DNA from: Epichloe hybrida
Taxonomy: Eukaryota > Ascomycota > Sordariomycetes > Hypocreales > Clavicipitaceae
Length of the DNA stretch: 64,000 bases
Reading direction: 5' to 3'
Assembly: GCA_019022495.1 (NCBI GenBank)
Contig: JAFEKR010000037.1
Location: 124,001-188,000, forward strand
Of the stretch, positions 1-12,169 are shown in pieces; position 1 is the stretch's first letter; every line of letters starts with the position of its first letter. The notes beneath the pieces are model-generated. The model saw nothing but the letters and a program-made list of their open reading frames with translations, searched no databases and was not told the DNA's origin. The position numbers were made by a program, and so were the translations under genes.

Positions 1-67
1 CAATATACTGTAACGCATTTGCACATGAATACAAATACTGAACTGAACCCGTCTCTCTTTTGAATAG

Positions 68-2165
68 TGGCCGTACGAACGTCAAGACAAGAACTTTACT
101 GTCAATGAGGAAGAAAAAGCATATCACGATGCTCCCCGCCCGACGTGGGGCCCTGACGAGACCCTGGTAGTGACGAGATTTTCGGACGCGACGCAATTCC
201 GACGTAGCCTGCGTGACAACTCGGACATTCTCCAATTCCAACGATCCGGCATTCAGACGAAGAGACAAGACCTCCGCCTTGCCAAATTCTCCGCACAGGT
301 AGGCAAGCCACCTTTTACAGAATTTTTTTCTTTTTTATTCGCTTGTCTTGATCGATGCTAACGTGACGGCAGTCCTCGAAAAAGTTCCTCCGTGCCCAGG
401 ATGAAGTAACGGAAATCAAGCTGATCAATGATGTTCCGATGGCGACACTGCGCGCAGCCAGTCTCCAGGGTGTATTTCACCGTCAACAGATGAATGATCC
501 AGCCCACATCCATGAGAAGCGAGTGTGGGAGCTAGCCAGTATTCTGTTCGATAGCATGCCTGGTGCCAACCCGAGTGAGCCCGAGCCCTTGGTGCGGAAG
601 CAAAAGCTGACAAAGTTCTGGGCCGAACTGGTAGAACAAGCCTCAACCACTAACGTTGGCCTCGCTGGTTCAAGTGAGGAGAAGGCTGTTGCAAGTTTGG
701 CAGGACACCGGGTCACGGAAGCATGCAAGTTTCTCCTCGACGGCAAGAATTTCCGTGTAGGGACTTTGGTCCCCCTGATTGGCACTAGCGACGCAGCCAA
801 AAAGGACATGAGAGAACAACTCAAGGCCTGGCACGACTCCAAGATGCTTTCCGAGTTTTCAGAGGCTATTCGCACCATTTATGAGCTTCTCAGCGGCAAC
901 GTGTGTGTCTGCGAAGGTATGAAGAATGCTCCTGTCGAGGATCGAACAGATTCATTCGTCATTTCCAAAAAGTTTGGCCTGGATTGGAGACAGTCCTTTG
1001 GCCTTCGGTTGTGGTACGCCATCTCGCAGCATGATAGCGCTGCCCTAGCGGTTTTGAAGTTCATGGACGACGTCAACCAGGACAAGGAGGATCTGCCGCG
1101 ACCGCGGTATCTTGAACAAGGCCTGAAACCCCTCTGGGATGATGTGAAGGAGGGAACGCGCCAGGATCTCTTGTGGGGTCTTCTACAGCTGTACGCCGAC
1201 GAGAAGACGGATCTGGAAGCCATTTTGCGGCCTGAAAACTCACAGCTTTCACCTCTGGACATGAGATTGAGCTGGCAGCTCGGTCAAGCTCTGACCTCGA
1301 CCGGCCAAGTCTCGTTTGGTCAAGATGGGGATGAGAAGGCCGATGCCGCGACCATTGCATATGCTGCGCAATTGACTGCTTCCGGTGAGTGGCTGGAAGC
1401 GATCTTTGTTCTCCTGCATCTACGGCATTCGTCCGCCCGCATGAAAGCCATCCGGGAGCACTTGTGTCGACATGCCGGCATGATTGGCCCCGACACGGGC
1501 TCAACTTTTGCCGTCTTGACCGAGAAGTTCCAGATCCCTGCAGCATGGCTATGGGAGGCACTTGCACTCTACATGCGCAGTGTCAAGCAGGATGCCTCGG
1601 CAGAAGTGCACTGTTTGCTCCGTGCTGGCGAGTTTGCCGAAGCACACCGGGTTCTGGTGCAGCAAGTTGCCCCTCAGGCCGTGATTGAACGTGACTACTC
1701 GACGCTATCCTCGCTATTGTCGCAGTTCCAAGGCCGGGCTGAGTCCATCCCAGAGTGGACCCAGGGCGGCGAGATTTACAGTCAATTCCTGAGTCTCGTG
1801 CAGCACCGCGGCAGGGGCGAAAGCGCTCCGCCAGCGCTGCTTGAGAAGTTGCTGGCCGGCCTTGACGCCATGAATGGGCACGTGGGAGACACCGAGGTTG
1901 TGCGGTACGCTGCCGTGTCTGACATGGCTGACGAAACCGCAAGAGAGATTCTGAAGCTGGCCAAGAAAAAGCAGGTATGTTTGTCTGTGTACTTTGATTC
2001 AAGTCTCGATTACAGATTGCGAGGGACAAGACCACGACTAACTTGACCGACTAGGACATGGAACTGCGATCAAGGATTCTCAACCTGCCACTGACACAAG
2101 ATCGACTGCTGGCATACTCGATTGATCTCAGCATGGATCGATACAGAGAAGTGATGTCCCATTGA
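68..2165 (+). CDS. NUP145: Nucleoporin Nup145/Nup96-type C-terminal part (5' partial)
   Basis: Scaffold nucleoporin of the Y-shaped (Nup84/Nup107) complex of the nuclear pore. Exons read 68-298, 373-1974 and 2055-2165; each join is in frame and 647 residues are visible. The first visible exon follows an acceptor TAG at 65-67 and encodes the Nup96 entry region with TWGPDETLVV; the large exon carries the helical Nup96 domain (for example EKRVWELASILFDSM and FGLDWRQSFGLRLWYA). The last intron (1975-2054) has a GTATGT donor and an ACTAAC branch site; splicing replaces a read-through tail with a C-terminus ending DRYREVMSH. The upstream part, which in fungi usually holds the FG-repeat and autoproteolytic Nup98 half, lies outside the window, so I cannot tell whether this is a Nup98-96 fusion. 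Family assignment is from recognised sequence, not a search. Confidence 0.85.
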
Positions 2166-2827
2166 AGGGCGCGGAGACGGAGGCAGATGGGGTGGGGTGT
2201 ACGAGGCCGCGGAGAAGGGTTTGAAAATTCCTGTTTGTGGGTTTGGTTTGAGGGTTGATTATATTTTCTGGAACAATGCGGTTAAAAGTTGCGGCGGGAA
2301 TCGCATCGCACTCGCTGTGAGACGAGAGGGGCTCCCGCGCGAAGCATTGCGAGATTTCAGGAAAGGGTTTGGACGGGACATGGTGAGGGAGGGACTGTAG
2401 AATAGCGCGTAGATAGTAATCCAGCCTTGTTGACATGTTGGAACATGGATGCCGTCGGTGAGCCATTATCTGAACCATCGCGACTTGCTTTCCTTTGCTG
2501 ATCGATCCCCTGTCAAGAGAGAGAGAGGGTGGAGAATGGGAACGTCTGTCTACGGAGTATGTAAAACGTCGTGGTATTTCAAAATTGTACGTGGCCAAAT
2601 TAACTTCAGTCCATTGCCGAGTCAAACATTACAAACATGTAAAAGTAATCCTACCAAAACTTGGCACAGCGTACTTGGGGCTGATTTGACTCCTCATTCG
2701 CCAGAGATCCGTAGATTAAGTCCATGCGCAAAAAAAGAAAAAAGGAAAAAAAAAAAGAAGAGAAAAGGATACTTGAAAATTTCAACCATGAAATCTAAGA
2801 GACCATGTCATGTCAGTCGGGCGTCAG
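2166..2827. other. Convergent 3' intergenic region
   Basis: Spacer between the 3' ends of the nucleoporin gene (+) and the acetyltransferase gene (-). It should hold both 3' UTRs. The only distinct features are a purine-rich A tract around 2,730-2,768 and a GA run at 2,516-2,528. No coding potential is visible. Confidence 0.6.
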
Positions 2828-5800
2828 TCATTCCTCCTCTCCTTCCGCATCAACATCCTCCTCATTCGCACCATGACCTGCTACGCGAGCTACATCGGCT
2901 TCGGCATCGGCTTCGCCCTCCGAGCTTGCTGGCGCATCACCGTTTGTGCCTTGACCCTGCTTCGGCACGGCACCCATAGAAACCCGGACCTCATCTTGTG
3001 CGGCGGGCTCTTCTTCTATCGCTGGGACTGGCACAGCTTCTATGCCTTCACCCAATGAGGGCCGCTCCTGGGTCTGCTGCTTGTCTTTCCAGCCGGGCGG
3101 AAGTCCCGGTCCACTATCCGCGTTGCCATAATCGGACTTCTTAGTTCCCTTGGGCCATCGTCCAGGGCCACGGCCCGTTCCGCCCGCCCGTCGCCTGGCG
3201 CTGTTGTTGCGAGGGCGACTGGCAGTTGAACGACGACTGCTTGAGCCCCCGCTTGGTCTGGGTCTGGATCTAGCTTTGGGCTTGGCCGACGAGCTGCTTG
3301 CCGTTCGCAGGGCCGGTGGTCGGCTGACACTGTTTCGGTTTCGGTCAGCCCGTCGATTCCCTGGGAGGGGCGGGAACACGGTAAATCGCGACACGGGTAT
3401 GTCTTTGTAAGGAGCCATCCAGGGAATACACTCTGCCGTCGCTATGGCATCTTGCATCGTCTCGTCTCCGGGGCTCGCGTTCTCCTTATCTTCTGTCGCG
3501 ATTTTCTCAATCGATTTGACGGGTTCTGGAACTTCTGGGGTTTCCTTCTCGCCTTTTCCCTCGGGATCCGATGGCGGCTGCACATTTCCATCAGCACCGT
3601 TGGCAGTCATGGGCTCCTTGCTTTTGCTTGTGCCCAAGGCATGGCCCTGGCCCTCCTGGACCTTGGCCTCGTCGTCCTCCCTCGGAGCAATGGTGTTGAG
3701 GGGGTGGCCAAGCTCGAAGTTGACCACGTTGCTTCGGCCCATGACGTAGGGTGTCCAGGCAAGGGCAGACGGTCTCAATTTGACATAGCCTTTTGATTCC
3801 CACTTGGCAACGTAATGGCGGCAGTAGTCCAGGTCCACCCGGAACGCATATAAGTGTGTCTGAGCATCTCGTACCAAGGCACGCAGCCCCTCGAGAGCAG
3901 ATACAACATCGTCAGCTGTCATACCGCTGTCATGTGATATTTTTTTGACGCTCAAGCCTTCCTTCTTGTGTCTATCTCCGTCCATGTAGTCGAGGAAATA
4001 TCGGCAAAGTTCTAAACGCCAGTAATTTCGATACGACACGAGGCCCATGTCAGAAAGCGGTTTCTCGGGAGATCCTGTTTTTCCTTCGACTTTGGTGAGA
4101 AGGTAGGAGAAATCGATGAGTAAATTTCCGTACCCCTTGCGTTGATGAATCGGTAGCGTCAAGATACATGACACGTTGTTTTGACTGCTTGCCCGCTTTT
4201 CCTTTGAGAAGTAACCCACAAAATGATAGCCTGTGTCATCAAATTCACAAAGAACATAAAACAAAAATGGCTCCACGTCGTAATACAAGGTCTTGGACCC
4301 AAGGAACAGCTTGGCAAGAAGGCAGAGATTCTGGCAGAACACCGGGTGTTTGCGACCATCCACTTCGAAGATGGACACGGATTCGTGTCGATAGATCTCG
4401 TCCCCAGGGGGGTGCTTGGTACCGCATTTCAGTTTGTGGCGCCATGCAACGTAATCTGAATTCATGTACTTCAAGCAGAATTCGCAAATGTAGAGGACGC
4501 GGTTCCTGCTGTATTCCGCAGGATATGGAGCCGCGTACCAGGTGTCAATCTCCCATCCACCAAACTCGATGCATTCAATTTGGCTGGCGTTGTCGCTATT
4601 CTTTTTGGGTTTACGCATGGGCAGGTCCGCTTCGGCTTGCACGGCAAGAACTCTTGCTCTCCACTCGTCTTCTGCCTTTTGCTTTGCCAGCTCAAGTTTC
4701 TTGCGATCCTCAGAGGTCGGAAGGGTCTTTGATGTGTCGGCTTCACTTTCGGTCAAAATCCCACCGTAGGGTTTGCCTCTTAGTTCATCCGTCTCCCTGT
4801 CGAAAAACGAATAGAAGGGTTGGGAATATGACTCTGATGTGAACGGAGTAGGCATGGTGGATATCATGGTCTGTACGGCAGCGGCTGGGGGTCGTGCTTG
4901 GGTTGAACGTGGTGCTTGTTGTGACTGTGGTTGTGACTGTGGTTGAGGTTGAGGTTGAGATTGAGGTTGAGGTTGAGCATTGTTGCTCTCTCCACTGCCG
5001 ACGCCGACGCCAGCGCCGCCGCGTCGTCGGTCTCGCTTCCTCCTCGACAAGATTTCCTTGAGGTTACCTGGACGAACTTCGATTCGAACCACGAGCGACG
5101 TACGCGATCGTTTTTCAATGGTGACCGGTGGTGGTCGCGCGGCTTTCAGCCGTGAACTTCTGGACGACACACCTCGTGAAGGCTCAGCAGAACGACTGTC
5201 GCGAACAGAATCTTCACCGTCTGTCGTATCGATTGATTGGTTTCTTCGACGCTTCTTGATCGTTGACATTGCATCATCTGGTTCAGCAGACCCGGATCTG
5301 CGTTTTCGTGGTTGCCGGGACTTATCCAGCGGGTATTCATCGAGAGCCAATTCGTCTATGCTCGAACCGTCATTGACCCTGTCTGGGAGTCGATTCGGAA
5401 GCATTTCACCGACGAGCTTTGGTCGATGCGACAGCTGAGAGCCAGAGCCTTCTTCAACTCCAACCTCGACGTCATCTGCATCTGCATCTTCGTCTTCATC
5501 TTCGTCTTCATCTTCACTTTCAGGTTCGACATGAGCGCATTCGGGACATTTCCATGCTTGAGCACCTGCAATCAATTAGTACACGCCCAAGGAGTCCGCC
5601 GATTTCTTCTTCTTGGAGCTCAAGAACGCACTGTTTTCTTCCGTCATTGCAACCCGAGCAACCGCACCGCGGGCGCATTGTTGATGGGCTAAGACAGCTG
5701 TTAGCAAAACGGTTTCCACGCGTGTTTTCCAGTAACAATCTGACTTACCATTGTCACCACATCTTGAACAGACGAGAAACGCCTCATAATCTTCGCTAGG

Positions 5801-6343
5801 ATCGTTCTCCTCGTCTTGTTTGCAAAATATGCAAGTATGTAGCGGGCCAGCGTCTGACTCTTCTTCCTCTTCTTCATCAGCGTCTCCACGCTCTTCCCAG
5901 ACACCTTCTTCTTCTTCTTCATCCTCCTCTTCGTCCTCTGCACTGGCCGCATCGCAAACGTCGCTTTCTATTTGATCATCGGATTCGGCGGGTCGCACCT
6001 TGACTGCACCTACGGCTTCGTCATCTTCTCCTACATCTTCTTCATCATCCTCTTCTTCATTCTCAGTATCTCTTGGCGCAGCACTCCCCACAACTATCTG
6101 TTGACTCATCGAATCGTTATCCTCTTCGCCGGAAGCATCGAGGTCCAGTTCCTCTACAGAAGCGTCTTGATCGCTCAACTCATCATCATCACTCGCAGAG
6201 CCCTCGCCATTGCTCTTGTGTGAAGGTGATTCTGAGCGAGACGATGCTACTTGCACGCCAGTTCCACCACTGTCGCAGTCGCCTTCCTCCGAGAGTAGTA
6301 CGCTTTGCTGAAGCTCTTCTTCCATGGCCTGCGCACTTGGCAT
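2828..6343 (-). CDS. SAS3: PHD-finger MYST family histone acetyltransferase (Sas3/Mst2/KAT6-like)
   Basis: Nuclear lysine acetyltransferase expected to acetylate histone H3 in a NuA3-like complex. Exons on the minus strand are 6343-5749, 5688-5632 and 5565-2828, giving 1,129 residues. The N-terminus is very acidic (residues about 50-165). A PHD finger spans about 171-227: C171, C174, C192, C195, H200, C203, C224 and C227 are all present only after both introns (60 and 66 bp) are removed, which supports the joins. The MYST zinc finger is C578/C581/H594/C598. The HAT core has the autoacetylated lysine in GSKTLYYDVEPF (about K642), the catalytic cysteine in NVSCILTLPIHQRKGYG (about C684), the acetyl-CoA loop QRKGYG, and a glutamate in SPEKPLSD (about E718). 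The C-terminal 300 residues are disordered, with a basic stretch followed by an acidic tail. Esa1 is less likely because there is no chromodomain, Sas2 because of the length. The gene is divergent from the NDUFA1 gene. Confidence 0.93.
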
Positions 6344-7047
6344 TTTGTTCCCAGCGTCCCTAAGCAGATACCATATATACTCTCAGTTGTGGGCATTTCG
6401 ATTCGAAAGGGTTTTGCGATTGAGATCGGTCGAGCTTGGGGGCTGACAACCATGATTAGAATACCACGAATGTTCAAGCACAAGCTTGGCCCGCGGGACT
6501 TTCGCCGATGTTAACTTAAGCTTCAGCTACAGGTAAAAGATGAAAACCAAAGTAGCATACCTTGCACCCGTAGAAAAAACAGCCAGTCGCGGTTGACAGT
6601 CGTTGGTGATAATCGCAATGTCGCAGGGAGCTCAGGCGCGTTATGCTGGTAACATGGAAGTCGCGAATGCGGCTACGTACAGTGCGCTATTGTCCCAATC
6701 ACGCGCATACAGGGCGCACACGATCGCATACACGCGCAGCTAAATTTGAGACATCACAGTGTGTATTTTCTGATGTTTGTACTGTCTTGTTAGCAGAGGT
6801 TGAAATCTTGCCGCCTCAGGCACCCTATGTGGAACCCCATCTGGATGGAATTGAGGCTGTTTGTTGAGCGACGACGGATATGCTTGACACTAGAGCATCA
6901 TCTACGGCGGAGGACTACCAGACGACGAACGCCGATTGAAGCCACTGTCGAGTGCATCGGCTTGCGAACCAGACTACAGACTACACGTTTTCCTCCAGAT
7001 TTTATAGAGAGTCTACAGAAGTCCGCTGCAGCGGCCCAATATCCATC
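6344..7047. promoter_or_regulatory. Divergent promoter region, acetyltransferase / NDUFA1
   Basis: About 700 bp between two divergently transcribed start codons; it must contain both promoters. I see no TATA box or operator that I would defend, and no coding potential. A few GCGC-rich words lie around 6,630-6,750. Confidence 0.45.
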
Positions 7048-7557
7048 ATGCCGGTTCCTTTCGAGACCCTGTTGCCCTATGCCATCATGATTGGTGTACG
7101 TACTCGAACCGATGCACGCGAGATGAAATTATTCGACTACTCACATTAAGTCCTAGATGTTTGGCGTTACAGGAACGGGTCTAGCTGTTGTCAAGACCTG
7201 GCGCAACGAGGGCAAGCGACCTCGCTACTCACTGGATCAATGGGACAGAGTATGTTTCGAGCCTCTACAATCTGAGTAACCCCAGCTAGCTTTGCTAACA
7301 CTACATGCAGCAAAGTAAGAAACCGAGATTTCAGTGCGCACGTACGGCCCAGTAGATGCTAACCGGACCTGGCGAAGTGATGGAACGTGATCGCAGACTT
7401 ACGGGAACCCTGAGAGGGCAATTAGCCAAGCCAGAAGCACCATCAGGCTTCGAATTTAGCAATGGTTGGAAGGTGCGTGCAGCAGTCATTGACTTCAAAC
7501 TTCGCCAAAGATTGCATTAACACGTTTATGTTATAGATGGAAAAACGATTCACTTAA
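7048..7557 (+). CDS. NADH:ubiquinone oxidoreductase MWFE subunit (NDUFA1-like)
   Basis: Small accessory subunit of mitochondrial complex I, anchored in the inner membrane by one N-terminal helix. Five exons give 86 residues: 7048-7095, 7157-7249, 7311-7314, 7378-7472 and 7537-7557. The protein starts MPVPFETLLPYAIMIG, continues with a hydrophobic segment (about residues 9-30), then the family signature DQWDRQMMERDRRLTG and a C-terminal FEFSNGWK motif. The third exon is only 4 nt (CAAA), flanked by TGCAG and GTAAGA; it is required to join QWDR to QMMERDR in frame. Introns are 61, 61, 63 and 64 bp. The length is normal for fungal MWFE. It is divergent from the MYST gene and convergent with NCS6. 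Confidence 0.88.
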
Positions 7558-7755
7558 TAGCCTCGAGCCGAACTCCACGCAAAGAATGAAGTTCTGTCAC
7601 ACAAAATGTACATATAAAGCTAGTCAAACTGGCACTGTAATCCAGGGGAAGAGACAATGGGTACAGCTCTGCCATTCACGCAATTCGACCAAAACGATTG
7701 GGTGCGGACGTATGTGGAGAAGTCATAACATGAGTTTCGAATTGTCCTGAGTATA

Positions 7756-8928
7756 TCATATTGATACCTCTGGCCTGTTTTTATTCAAATTCTCCAGTAA
7801 AGTACAAGCCTGACACATTTCCTGACTTGACATGTATCCGCATTTGATACATTGGCCGAGTGTTTGCATCGGCGCGGTTGAGCGGTCTTTCGACCCCCGT
7901 CCACCACGGATGGGGAGCTTTACGGAGCCATCACCAGCGGAATCATTCTTGGCTGTGACTTCAGTCTCAAAACCTGCAATCTGGCCATTTGCCTTCAGCT
8001 TGGCTTCCATCTGAGCGAACTCGCCCCCTGAAGTCCGCCCGTCAGCTGAACCACATCCTCCTATGCCCTCACCTTCGTCACAAGCGCATGCGTCTTGGTT
8101 TTTGTCCGGTGTAAGCCGTGCCATGTCCTCTCCACTTCTTACAATGTCCAAGATGGCACTTGGCCGTACTTTTTCCAAGCTTTTGATCAGTGTCCGGGCA
8201 GTCCCCCGGAATGCTTCTGGGCTATAGATGCATTCTGTGCTGAAATAATCCAGTTTCTTGTGGTGAGCGTAGAGCACAATCTCCTTTTCGTAGGCATACT
8301 TCAGTGGCTTGCTTCTCTTGACCTCGCTTGAAGCGCTCCCTGTCACTATGCTCGTACTTCGTGAAAGACGAGGCAGATCACCTCTCAACAGATTCATCAA
8401 GACAGTCTCCGCAACGTCGTCAGCGTTGTGTCCGGTGACGACATGCCGAATGTCCAACATCTTGGCCCCTCGGTCCAAAGCTTGCCGACGGAAAACTCCA
8501 CAGTATGTGCAGTTCCCTTTCTTCCCTATCGTCTCAACGACTTGGTCCATGGTCCACCCGTAAAGTTCGTCATATCCCACGATTTTCAGGGGCATCTCGT
8601 ATTGAACTGCATTTCGTTTTACGGTTTCGAGCGAATCATCTCGGTACCCTTTAATGCCTTCGTCAACACTCAGAAGCACCAAATCCAATTCATAATGGTG
8701 CCGCTCATTCAACGTCTTCATCACAGATGCTAGCACTGTTGAATCTTTGCCGCCTGATGCGCCTATCGCCACGCTTTCGCCAGGAAAGAATAATTTGGAG
8801 GAAGTAATCGTGTGGTGAACTTCATCTTCAAAGACAGAGATGAAGCATTCTTTGCATAGCTTGTGATGGTTTTTTGGTCGTTTTATGACGGCGCGATTGC
8901 CACATCGCAGGCAAGTCGCTGGAGGCAT
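7756..8928 (-). CDS. NCS6: Cytoplasmic tRNA 2-thiolation protein 1 (Ncs6/Ctu1)
   Basis: Thiolates the wobble uridine (mcm5s2U34) of tRNA Lys, Glu and Gln in the cytosol, with Ncs2/Ctu2 as partner and Urm1 as sulfur carrier. Single exon, 390 residues. The start is the ATG at 8928; an in-frame GTG two codons upstream is not needed. The N-terminal zinc site is C6-x2-C9 with C25-x2-C28. The PP-loop ATP-binding motif SGGKDST lies at about 58-64. [17 protein letters not shown] (C140, C143) and the later [14 protein letters not shown] supply catalytic cysteines, and [20 protein letters not shown] is the classic TtcA/Ctu1 segment. A C-terminal CIKCGY...MCQAC zinc motif closes the protein. The stretch between about 280 and 350 is a low-complexity linker with [13 protein letters not shown]. 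Confidence 0.95.
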   Translation of the reverse strand: MPPATCLRCGNRAVIKRPKNHHKLCKECFISVFEDEVHHTITSSKLFFPGESVAIGASGGKDSTVLASVMKTLNERHHYELDLVLLSVDEGIKGYRDDSLETVKRNAVQYEMPLKIVGYDELYGWTMDQVVETIGKKGNCTYCGVFRRQALDRGAKMLDIRHVVTGHNADDVAETVLMNLLRGDLPRLSRSTSIVTGSASSEVKRSKPLKYAYEKEIVLYAHHKKLDYFSTECIYSPEAFRGTARTLIKSLEKVRPSAILDIVRSGEDMARLTPDKNQDACACDEGEGIGGCGSADGRTSGGEFAQMEAKLKANGQIAGFETEVTAKNDSAGDGSVKLPIRGGRGSKDRSTAPMQTLGQCIKCGYMSSQEMCQACTLLENLNKNRPEVSI

Positions 8929-9455
8929 AGTCACAACACCACAAAAGTAATGAAGTTGGTCGAATATGAGTCGTTCCTGGAAAGCCTGGAAAGAGATAAA
9001 AGCTTGTTCCTTGTCTTGTGGGCGGACTCTCGGAACAGGGTTAAGTTCTTTCTTGTTTGCGCAATATATTTATGTCTGCTCAAGTCGTTCTTTCTGCTGT
9101 TGAGTATCTCTTGCAAAAGTCATTGGTATTCTCAACATCAGAGCCGTTCATGATGTCTCCAGCAGCAATCGATTGGGCCGCAATTCCAATTAAAAGAAAC
9201 GTGCACGTGACCGAGGCTCTGACCAAGAAAATCAGCCACGAGCATCAGCCACAAATCTATACATGTAAGAAGCACCATCTTTTTATTATGGAGCATCCTG
9301 CGACTGTAGTGTGGCGTTATCGAAGCCCTAATTTTCTGCCCACCATCCCATCTCATGTCAATTTTTTTCGACCTTCCTATTCCTTCTCAACCCACCAATC
9401 CGGCAGCAAGCATCCTCTGCTCTTCACGACTGAGCAACGCCGTCACAAGAACAAA
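8929..9455. promoter_or_regulatory. Divergent promoter region, NCS6 / RPL8
   Basis: Spacer between the NCS6 start and the RPL8 start. The last 130 bp before RPL8 are pyrimidine-rich, as is common for ribosomal protein leaders, and the word GAAGCCCTAA at 9,323-9,332 resembles the telobox-like element seen in fungal ribosomal protein promoters. The resemblance is by eye only. Confidence 0.4.
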
Positions 9456-10791
9456 ATGGTAAGTTGCCAAGATGACACTGAAAGGCTCTAATGGCCACAG
9501 TTTTTGAGTCAAATGCGCGAGAGCGTTTCTTGATCCTCGGCGCTTTTTAGCATGTCCACACTTCAATGGGCGATCTAAAAAAAAAAACACCCACGGAGGT
9601 TCCGCCGGCATTGTCGAACGAGATGCAAACACGAGTCGCATTCCAATTTTGCCAATGTGCTGCTCTCGCGAGACTTTGTCTTGGTGAAGACTTGGCTGGA
9701 GATTTACGCCCGGGTCATGTGCTGCAATAATGCCATGTAATTCTGTTCCCCGTGGACAAATCTCACTAGAGTTCAAAGAAGATTGTATAGCTCGAGCAGA
9801 CTCGCTAATTTCTTCTTTTCTCAATGACAGCCTCCCAAGACTGGAAAGAAGGTGGCTTCGGCCCCTTTCCCCCAGGGAAAGGCTGGCTCGAAGAAGGCTC
9901 CCAAGGTATGTGTGTTCAATCTTTCCAACATGAAGCCTTCATGGCTACATCCACTTTGAGTCCCGAGTCCGGTCTAATTATCTCGCTGTGTAGAACCCTC
10001 TTATCGAGAGGCGCCCCCGCAACTACGGCATTGGCCAAGACATCCAGCCCAAGCGAAACCTCGGCCGCATGGTCAAGTGGCCCGAGTATGTCCGCCTCCA
10101 GCGCCAGAAGAAGATCCTCCAGATGCGCCTGAAGGTTCCCCCTTCGCTGGCTCAGTTCCAGCATGTCCTTGACCGCAACACGGCCGCCCAGGCTTTCAAG
10201 CTCCTCAACAAGTACCGCCCTGAGACCAAGGTCGAGAAGAAAGACCGTTTGCTGAAGGAGGCCACCGCCGTCAAGGAGGGCAAGAAGAAGGAGGACGTCA
10301 GCAAGAAACCATACACGGTCAAATATGGTTTGAACCACGTTGTCGGTCTCATCGAAAACAAGAAGGCTTCGTTGGTCCTCATCCCCAATGACGTCGACCC
10401 CATTGAGCTGGTTGTCTTCCTGCCCTCCCTTTGCAAGAAGATGGGTGTGCCCTATGCCATTGTCAAGGGCAAGGCTCGTCTCGGCACTGTCGTCCACAAG
10501 AAGGTTCGTCATTCTGCCCATTGACTCCATGATCGTTGTAACATTCCATACCTTTCCCTCCATCTCGACGTACTAACATATCGATCGTAGACGGCTGCCG
10601 TTCTGGCTCTGACTGAGGTCCGATCAGAAGACAAGACTGAGCTGTCCAAGCTCGTCTCTGCCGTCAAGGATGGCTTCATGGAGAAGCACGAACAAAGCCG
10701 AAGACAGTGGGGCGGTGGCATCATGGGCCCCAAGGCCCAGATGCGCACCATTAAGAAGCAAAAGGCTCTGGAGGCTGCCACCAAGATTTAA
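9456..10791 (+). CDS. RPL8: 60S ribosomal protein eL8 (L7Ae/L8 family)
   Basis: Structural protein of the large ribosomal subunit with an L7Ae-type RNA-binding fold. Exons 9456-9458, 9831-9905, 9994-10503 and 10591-10791 give 262 residues, the usual length. The first exon is only the ATG, followed at once by GTAAGT; the next exon continues [19 protein letters not shown]. Other landmarks are [84 protein letters not shown] (the L7Ae core) and the end [28 protein letters not shown]. The first intron is 372 bp, against 88 and 87 bp for the others. The last intron has a TACTAAC branch site. Codon use is strongly C-ending, as expected for high expression. Confidence 0.96.
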
Positions 10792-12169
10792 GCTATGGTA
10801 CCACAAAAAGTAACGCATTGAAGGGCTCTGGGATTCATCACAGGTGTTGCGGGTTTTCAGGACATGAAACATGAATGGAATTTCTTTAGCGACTGAATTG
10901 TTTATCGCCGCTGTTCCTCGCATGACCACGAGACTCGATGTGAATTCCAATCTAGCCCAGGAATTGATATGTATGACGCAGGCAATAACAACGTTTATCA
11001 TGTAAGATTCCGTCTTGTGTCCGTGCCAGTTGTATACAAAATCGCCACGTGCACCATGTATTTTGCTCAGTCAAGTACCACCGAGTTGATTGCACGTGAG
11101 CCGAGTATTGTCTTCACAGCCGTGCCCTACAAAACTAGGGATTTTGTCTTTATCAGACGCGCGTTTAGTTGCCCATCACATCACGCACCAGATTTGCCCA
11201 GGAAGCCTTCCATCCTCCTGTCCACGCCTTCCACGCTTTCCACACCAAATAGAATGCCCCCCCCTTGTTACCTTTTGCCCGATAACTCTTTTGGGGGTGC
11301 GGAATTCAGCGTCTGGTATCGCAGCACACTAGAGTGCAGTTAGCATCAAGACTGATCAAAGGGAGAATACAACATGTATGGCGTTCTGATTAACTCACGC
11401 AAAAGAGACTACCAGGGTCTGGGAGGAGGGTATGGCAAATGCCACGATTTTTTTCGTTGCAGAACACAGTAATATTCTCATCACCCAAGTGCATGACCAT
11501 GGCCGGGATTAAGAGAAGTAACAAGAGCTTCATTTTGGTTGTCTAGTATGGATTAGATCGGATTGGATTGGATTCGCAAGTGAGGAGGAGTTTATCAATG
11601 CTAATTTTCGTTTTCTTTCAACTAGGAGGCTGCCTTTATATATACTCATCAAGTGGAAGCTCCGGAGGCTTGCTAGGAAGTGTTTTGTGTTCTTTTAAAA
11701 GTTTGTTATATAATTATCATGTGATGTCTCTTGCGTCAACGCAGCCACAAAGTTTATCGCGAACGTTGCTCTAACCTTGCAGCCCGCGCCCCGTATTTGG
11801 GACCTTGAAGCTTGTTCCAATGACAGGTTCTATCTATCACTGTCGCTATCATTTGGATTTTAATTGTCATGCTGGCCGGGTATTGCCAGCAGTTGTCATG
11901 TTTCCCTTATATAAATTAGATGCATTGGCCACAACCAATGAGCGCAAAATAAATTATAAAAATCAATGAACACCTTTCGAGAAAACAAAATCGAAGGGTC
12001 GAAAAGTCGCTTTTCTGTCAACAACAGCCGCCCTTGTACTTCAGTATTCAGAACCACTGTGCCTTCGTCTCATCGCTAAATTCAAGTGTATATCCAACAC
12101 GAAAGGAAGCAAGGAAAGTAAATTTGTCAAAAGGGATGCAAACAAAATGAGTGAACAAGGATGACATGC
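10792..12169. other. Intergenic region without recognised gene
   Basis: Spacer between the 3' ends of RPL8 and of the rhodopsin-like gene. It must hold both 3' UTRs. Possible short frames here have no family features. The part from about 11,560 to 12,000 is AT-richer than its surroundings. I see no tRNA or repeat. Confidence 0.55.

Noticed and set aside
8929..8934. GTG start two codons upstream of the NCS6 ATG
   Set aside because: A fungal nuclear gene should use the ATG at 8,928, which directly precedes the conserved N-terminal zinc motif.
9459..9830. Possible intronic snoRNA in RPL8
   Set aside because: An AGATGAC word near the donor is not followed by a properly placed CTGA box or terminal stem.
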